A stretch of DNA of 64,000 nt. Source: CAWGGS01 sp963822095 (GTDB lineage: Bacteria > Desulfobacterota > Desulfobulbia > Desulfobulbales > Desulfocapsaceae). Of the stretch, positions 60,802 to 64,000 are shown one piece after another (the stretch's first letter is position 1; each line of letters opens with the position of its first letter). Below the pieces are notes generated by a model. That model worked only from the letters and a program-made list of their open reading frames with translations, was not told where the DNA came from and did not search any database. The position numbers and the translations under genes are program-made. The DNA lies in NCBI GenBank assembly GCA_963822095.1, contig CAWGGS010000048.1, positions 9,204 to 73,203 on the forward strand. Direction: 5' to 3'.

Positions 60802-62047
60802 AATAATAGCCATCGGCAATGAGCTGACCTCAGGAAGGATCGCCAATACGACCAGCGGTTTTGCCGCACGCCAGTTGTTCGAGGCCGGTTATGAAATACA
60901 TGCCATGCATACCATCGGTGACTCGCCCACGCTGATCGGCGAGGCCTTGAAACAAGCCATTGATTGCGTTGACTTCGTTATCGTGACCGGAGGTCTCGGC
61001 GCAACGGATGATGACCTGACCAACGAGGCCGTCTCAAAGGCCCTGAACAGGCCGACGATGCCGAATCTGGAAATACTTTCTCAAATCCGCGCCCATCTGG
61101 ATGAGATTTCCGGCTCCATTGTAAGCCCGCTTGAAAAATTAGCCTGGCTGCCGGTGGGGGCCGAAGCCTTAAATCCCAAGGGAAAGATGGCCGGATATCA
61201 GCTGGTTCATAATGACAAACCGATCTTTTTTCTTCCGGGTGTTCCGAGGCAGATGGAGCAACTTCTGATCGATCACGTTCTTCCCCGCCTGGCCACCTGG
61301 TATCCGGGAACGAGGCTTTCCACCTGCCGAAGACTTTTTAAGATATTCGAAATGTCGGAGATGGAAGTAAACTCCCGAATAGCGGAATTGAATCTAGCCG
61401 AGAATGTCGCCATCGGTTATTATCCTGTTTTTCCGGAAGTTCATCTAAGCCTTATCATCAGGGATATTAAAGATCAAAACTGCGTACCGTTATTCCATGC
61501 TACCTGCAAAGAGATCGACGATGTCCTGGGAAATGCTGTTTTCGGACACGACCAGGAAAATATGGAAATGGTCATCGGATTGTTGCTCAAAGATGCCCAA
61601 CTGAGCGTGGCAATGGCTGAATCATGCACAGGTGGACTCATTTCCCACAAGATCACGACCATTCCCGGAAGCTCCGTCTATTTCCTCGGAGGGGTTACAG
61701 CCTATTCCAACAGCATGAAAATCAAATACCTGAATGTCGATCGGAAGCTGCTGGAAACTCACGGTGCCGTAAGCGGAGAAACGGCTGAAGCGATGGCGAT
61801 AGGAATACGCCTGAAAACCGGTGCCGATATCGGACTCTCCGTCACAGGTATTGCCGGCCCGGACGGAGGGACAAAAGAAAAACCAGTGGGTACGGTCTTC
61901 TTTGGTCTCATCACCCCTGAAGACTGCGAGGTATTTCACTTTAATTTTTCCGGAAACCGTGAACAGATACAGGAGATCACCGCCCTCACGGGTTTGAATC
62001 TCATCCGAAAGTACCTTATAAGCAAGAATACTAATACAAACACGTAA
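60791..62047 (+). CDS. cinA: CinA-type nicotinamide-nucleotide amidase/pyrophosphatase
   Basis: 418 residues. N-terminal MoaB-like COG1058 domain (IIAIGNELTSGRIANTTSGF, VTGGLGATDDDLTNEAV, FFLPGVPRQM), a small middle domain, and C-terminal PncC amidase (SVAMAESCTGGLISHKIT, GVTAYSNSMK, VTGIAGPDGGTKEKPVGTV). It recycles NMN and related pyridine nucleotides. It starts within the mtaB end (ATG 60791) and precedes recA, an order common in bacteria. Confidence 0.94.
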   Translation: MKGEIIAIGNELTSGRIANTTSGFAARQLFEAGYEIHAMHTIGDSPTLIGEALKQAIDCVDFVIVTGGLGATDDDLTNEAVSKALNRPTMPNLEILSQIRAHLDEISGSIVSPLEKLAWLPVGAEALNPKGKMAGYQLVHNDKPIFFLPGVPRQMEQLLIDHVLPRLATWYPGTRLSTCRRLFKIFEMSEMEVNSRIAELNLAENVAIGYYPVFPEVHLSLIIRDIKDQNCVPLFHATCKEIDDVLGNAVFGHDQENMEMVIGLLLKDAQLSVAMAESCTGGLISHKITTIPGSSVYFLGGVTAYSNSMKIKYLNVDRKLLETHGAVSGETAEAMAIGIRLKTGADIGLSVTGIAGPDGGTKEKPVGTVFFGLITPEDCEVFHFNFSGNREQIQEITALTGLNLIRKYLISKNTNTNT

Positions 62048-62114
62048 ACCAGGTAACACTCGATTATCTCAAGCCAACCATCAGATGACGATCCAACACT
62101 CTCAGGAGATAAAA

Positions 62115-63161
62115 ATGGCAGCAATGAATAGCAATAAGGATAAGACAAGCAGCGTAGACAACGCAATCAGTCAGATTCAACGCCAATTCGGCAAGGGCTC
62201 CATCATGCGCCTTGGAACCAGGGTCACTGAACGTATTCCGGTCATCTCAACCGGTGTACTGAGCCTCGATATCGCCCTTGGGGTCGGCGGTTGTCCCAAA
62301 GGCAGGATCACCGAGATATACGGGCCGGAGTCCTCGGGAAAAACCACTCTTGCCCTGCACGTGATAGCCGAATCCCAAAAGACCGGCGGAACCGCTGCCT
62401 TTATCGATGCAGAGCATGCTCTCGATACCAGTTATGCGGAACGTTTGGGCGTTGACACCGACAACCTTTTGATTTCCCAACCGGACTTTGGGGAGCAAGC
62501 CCTCGAGATTGCCGAAATCCTTATCCGTTCTGGCGCAGTGGATGTAATCGTCATCGACTCGGTGGCCGCTCTGGTTCCACGAGCGGAGATCGACGGCAAT
62601 GTCGGCGATGCCCATGTCGGCCTGCAGGCACGGCTCATGTCCCAGGCAATGCGGAAATTCACCGGTGTCATAAATCGCAGTCACACAGTTCTGATCTTCA
62701 TCAATCAAATACGTATGAAGATAGGGGTGATGTTCGGGAATCCGGAGACGACCACCGGAGGAAACGCTCTAAAATTTTACTCTTCTCTCCGCCTGGATAT
62801 TCGTAAGATCAACCAGATCAAAGATGGCCAGGAGGTTATCGGCAACAGGACCAAGGTCAAAGTCGTCAAGAATAAGGTTGCTCCTCCATTTAAATTTTCA
62901 GAATTTGATATCATTTATGGAGAAGGGATTTCAAAAGTCGGAGACCTTCTCGACCTGGCGGTAACCCAGAACATCGTCGATAAGAGTGGGGCCTGGTATT
63001 CCTACAATGATGAACGTATCGGTCAGGGCAGAGAGAATGCCAAAAAGTTTCTTCTGGACCACCCTGAAATGTATAAGGAGATCGACTCCAAGGTTCGCAT
63101 GGGGTTCGGCCTGAGTACCGCAGCTGAAACACCCGCAGCAACCGTTCCGCAGGAAGACTGA
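62115..63161 (+). CDS. recA: recombinase A
   Basis: Strand-exchange ATPase for recombination and SOS control. 348 residues from ATG 62115 (AGGAGATAAAA upstream; an in-frame start at 62085 is not needed). Features: AISQIQRQFGKGSIMRLG, Walker A GPESSGKTTLAL, VIVIDSVAALVPRAEI (Walker B), the L2 loop region FGNPETTTGGNALKFY and the C-terminal domain ending in Thr/Ala/Glu. No intein. No clear LexA box recognised in the 67 bases upstream. Confidence 0.98.
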   Translation: MAAMNSNKDKTSSVDNAISQIQRQFGKGSIMRLGTRVTERIPVISTGVLSLDIALGVGGCPKGRITEIYGPESSGKTTLALHVIAESQKTGGTAAFIDAEHALDTSYAERLGVDTDNLLISQPDFGEQALEIAEILIRSGAVDVIVIDSVAALVPRAEIDGNVGDAHVGLQARLMSQAMRKFTGVINRSHTVLIFINQIRMKIGVMFGNPETTTGGNALKFYSSLRLDIRKINQIKDGQEVIGNRTKVKVVKNKVAPPFKFSEFDIIYGEGISKVGDLLDLAVTQNIVDKSGAWYSYNDERIGQGRENAKKFLLDHPEMYKEIDSKVRMGFGLSTAAETPAATVPQED

Positions 63162-63174
63162 ATAGAGCTTTAAT

Positions 63175-64000
63175 ATGAATGCGCAACCAAAAAGATATGA
63201 TGTCATAATAGTTGGCGGCGGGCCGGCTGGACTGTTTGCCTCCTATTACCTTAGCGAGAACTCAAACCTGAGGGTACTGCTCATTGAAAAGGGCAAACCT
63301 TCAAATAAAAGGATCTGCCCCATTGGTGAAAAAGGATGTAAACAGTGTAATCCCTGCAATATTCTCTGCGGAATCGGGGGGGCCGGCCTCTTTTCGGACG
63401 GAAAGCTCAACTTCATCCACAAGCTGGGTAAGACCGACCTGACCCAATTTATGCCCGCATCGGAGGCAATGGCTTTAATTGATGAAACCGAAGTGATTTT
63501 CAACCGGTTCGGAATGGACGGCCCTGTTTACCCAACAGATATAGAAAAAGCAGAAGAAATTCGCAAGGAGGCGAGGAAAAACGGAATAGATCTGCTTATC
63601 ATCCGACAAAAACACCTGGGAAGCGAAAATCTTCCCAGCCATATCTCGAAGATGGCGGAATATATCCAGGAAAAAGGAGTTACCTTCCACCACGAGGAAG
63701 TAGTAAACGAAATTCTGGTGACCGGGTCGAGAGTAACAGGGGTTGTTACCGACAAAGGCACGTATAGAGCAGAAAACATCATTGTGGCCCCCGGACGAAT
63801 CGGTGCCGAATGGGTTAGCTCCTTAGCCAAACGTCATGGAATACGACTTTCGCAACGAGGGATCGAGGTTGGAGTAAGGGTCGAGGTCCATAATGAAATT
63901 TTGCACGATCTCTGTTCCGTCATCTATGACCCGACCTTTTTCATCCGAACCAATAAGTACGATGACCAGACCCGCACCTTTTGTACCAACCCCGGTGGGG
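63175..64000 (+). CDS. COG2509-type FAD-dependent dehydrogenase (3' end outside window)
   Basis: Open to the window edge, 275 codons seen. N-terminal Rossmann dinucleotide motif YDVIIVGGGPAGLFASYYL, LLIEKGKP, then a Cys-rich stretch KGCKQCNPCNILCGIGGAGLFSDGKLN and later APGRIGAEWV. It belongs with the uncharacterised FAD dehydrogenases of COG2509; the Cys cluster could hold a redox pair or iron-sulphur site. It follows recA by 13 bases and may be co-transcribed. Reaction unknown. Confidence 0.85.
   Translation, partial: MNAQPKRYDVIIVGGGPAGLFASYYLSENSNLRVLLIEKGKPSNKRICPIGEKGCKQCNPCNILCGIGGAGLFSDGKLNFIHKLGKTDLTQFMPASEAMALIDETEVIFNRFGMDGPVYPTDIEKAEEIRKEARKNGIDLLIIRQKHLGSENLPSHISKMAEYIQEKGVTFHHEEVVNEILVTGSRVTGVVTDKGTYRAENIIVAPGRIGAEWVSSLAKRHGIRLSQRGIEVGVRVEVHNEILHDLCSVIYDPTFFIRTNKYDDQTRTFCTNPGG

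Noticed and set aside
1..64000. CRISPR arrays, tRNA or rRNA genes, and intact prophage
   Set aside because: No regularly spaced repeats, tRNA arm patterns, rRNA blocks or phage structural genes were noticed; only the 39-bp coding repeat and dispersed intergenic repeats are present.

Overview
This 64 kb stretch reads as chromosome of a Gram-negative, anaerobe-type bacterium, most likely a member of the Desulfobacterota (former Deltaproteobacteria), perhaps near the Desulfobulbales. This is inferred from gene content: lipid A genes using LpxI, a class III fructose bisphosphatase, a class I fumarase, a group 2-like [NiFe] hydrogenase, multihaem cytochrome and sigma-54 promoters. I saw no rRNA, tRNA, CRISPR array or phage.

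Layout. 1-8.1 kb: an edge-truncated lysophospholipase-like gene, fructose bisphosphatase, a GlpX homologue that has lost metal ligands, then hupS-hupL-hybrid histidine kinase in a tightly coupled run. 8.1-16.5 kb: D,D-carboxypeptidase, TIM-barrel isomerase, motB-motA, lytic transglycosylase, a small lipoprotein, an HTH/GHKL/DUF4325-like regulator and an alpha/beta hydrolase. 16.6-21.6 kb: an inverted-repeat element, then lpxD-fabZ-lpxA-lpxI (leftward) preceded by a NamZ-type muramidase. 22.4-23.4 kb: a cNMP-binding/PilZ protein.

23.9-42.4 kb is the accessory, metal-flavoured part. A sigma-54 promoter leads into a cluster coding for a small lipoprotein-like protein, a CuA cupredoxin, a pentahaem cytochrome, a plastocyanin-like protein, a TlpA-type thioredoxin and a membrane protein that fuses a CuA domain to a NosR/NapH-type polyferredoxin. 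Beside it lie a sensor kinase with a Met-rich periplasmic loop, Met/Gly-rich Spy/ZraP-like proteins, a rusticyanin-like cupredoxin, a MerR regulator, a FIST/GAF-kinase pair and dead transposase and integrase pieces. Three leftward genes here carry near-identical sigma-54 promoters, each with a 17-bp dyad lying exactly 97 bp upstream. This points to one activator-controlled regulon for periplasmic copper or envelope stress and electron transfer. It is the most novel-looking system in the window.

43-64 kb is housekeeping: glmS; pyrE with a small Cys-rich partner; a PilZ protein; the leftward operon lon-mltG-(50 aa ORF)-nadE-hflX; a hexapeptide-repeat transferase; fumarase; a U32 peptidase-family protein; then mnmA, mtaB, cinA, recA and an edge-truncated FAD dehydrogenase. 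At least five copies of a palindromic intergenic repeat are scattered through the window.
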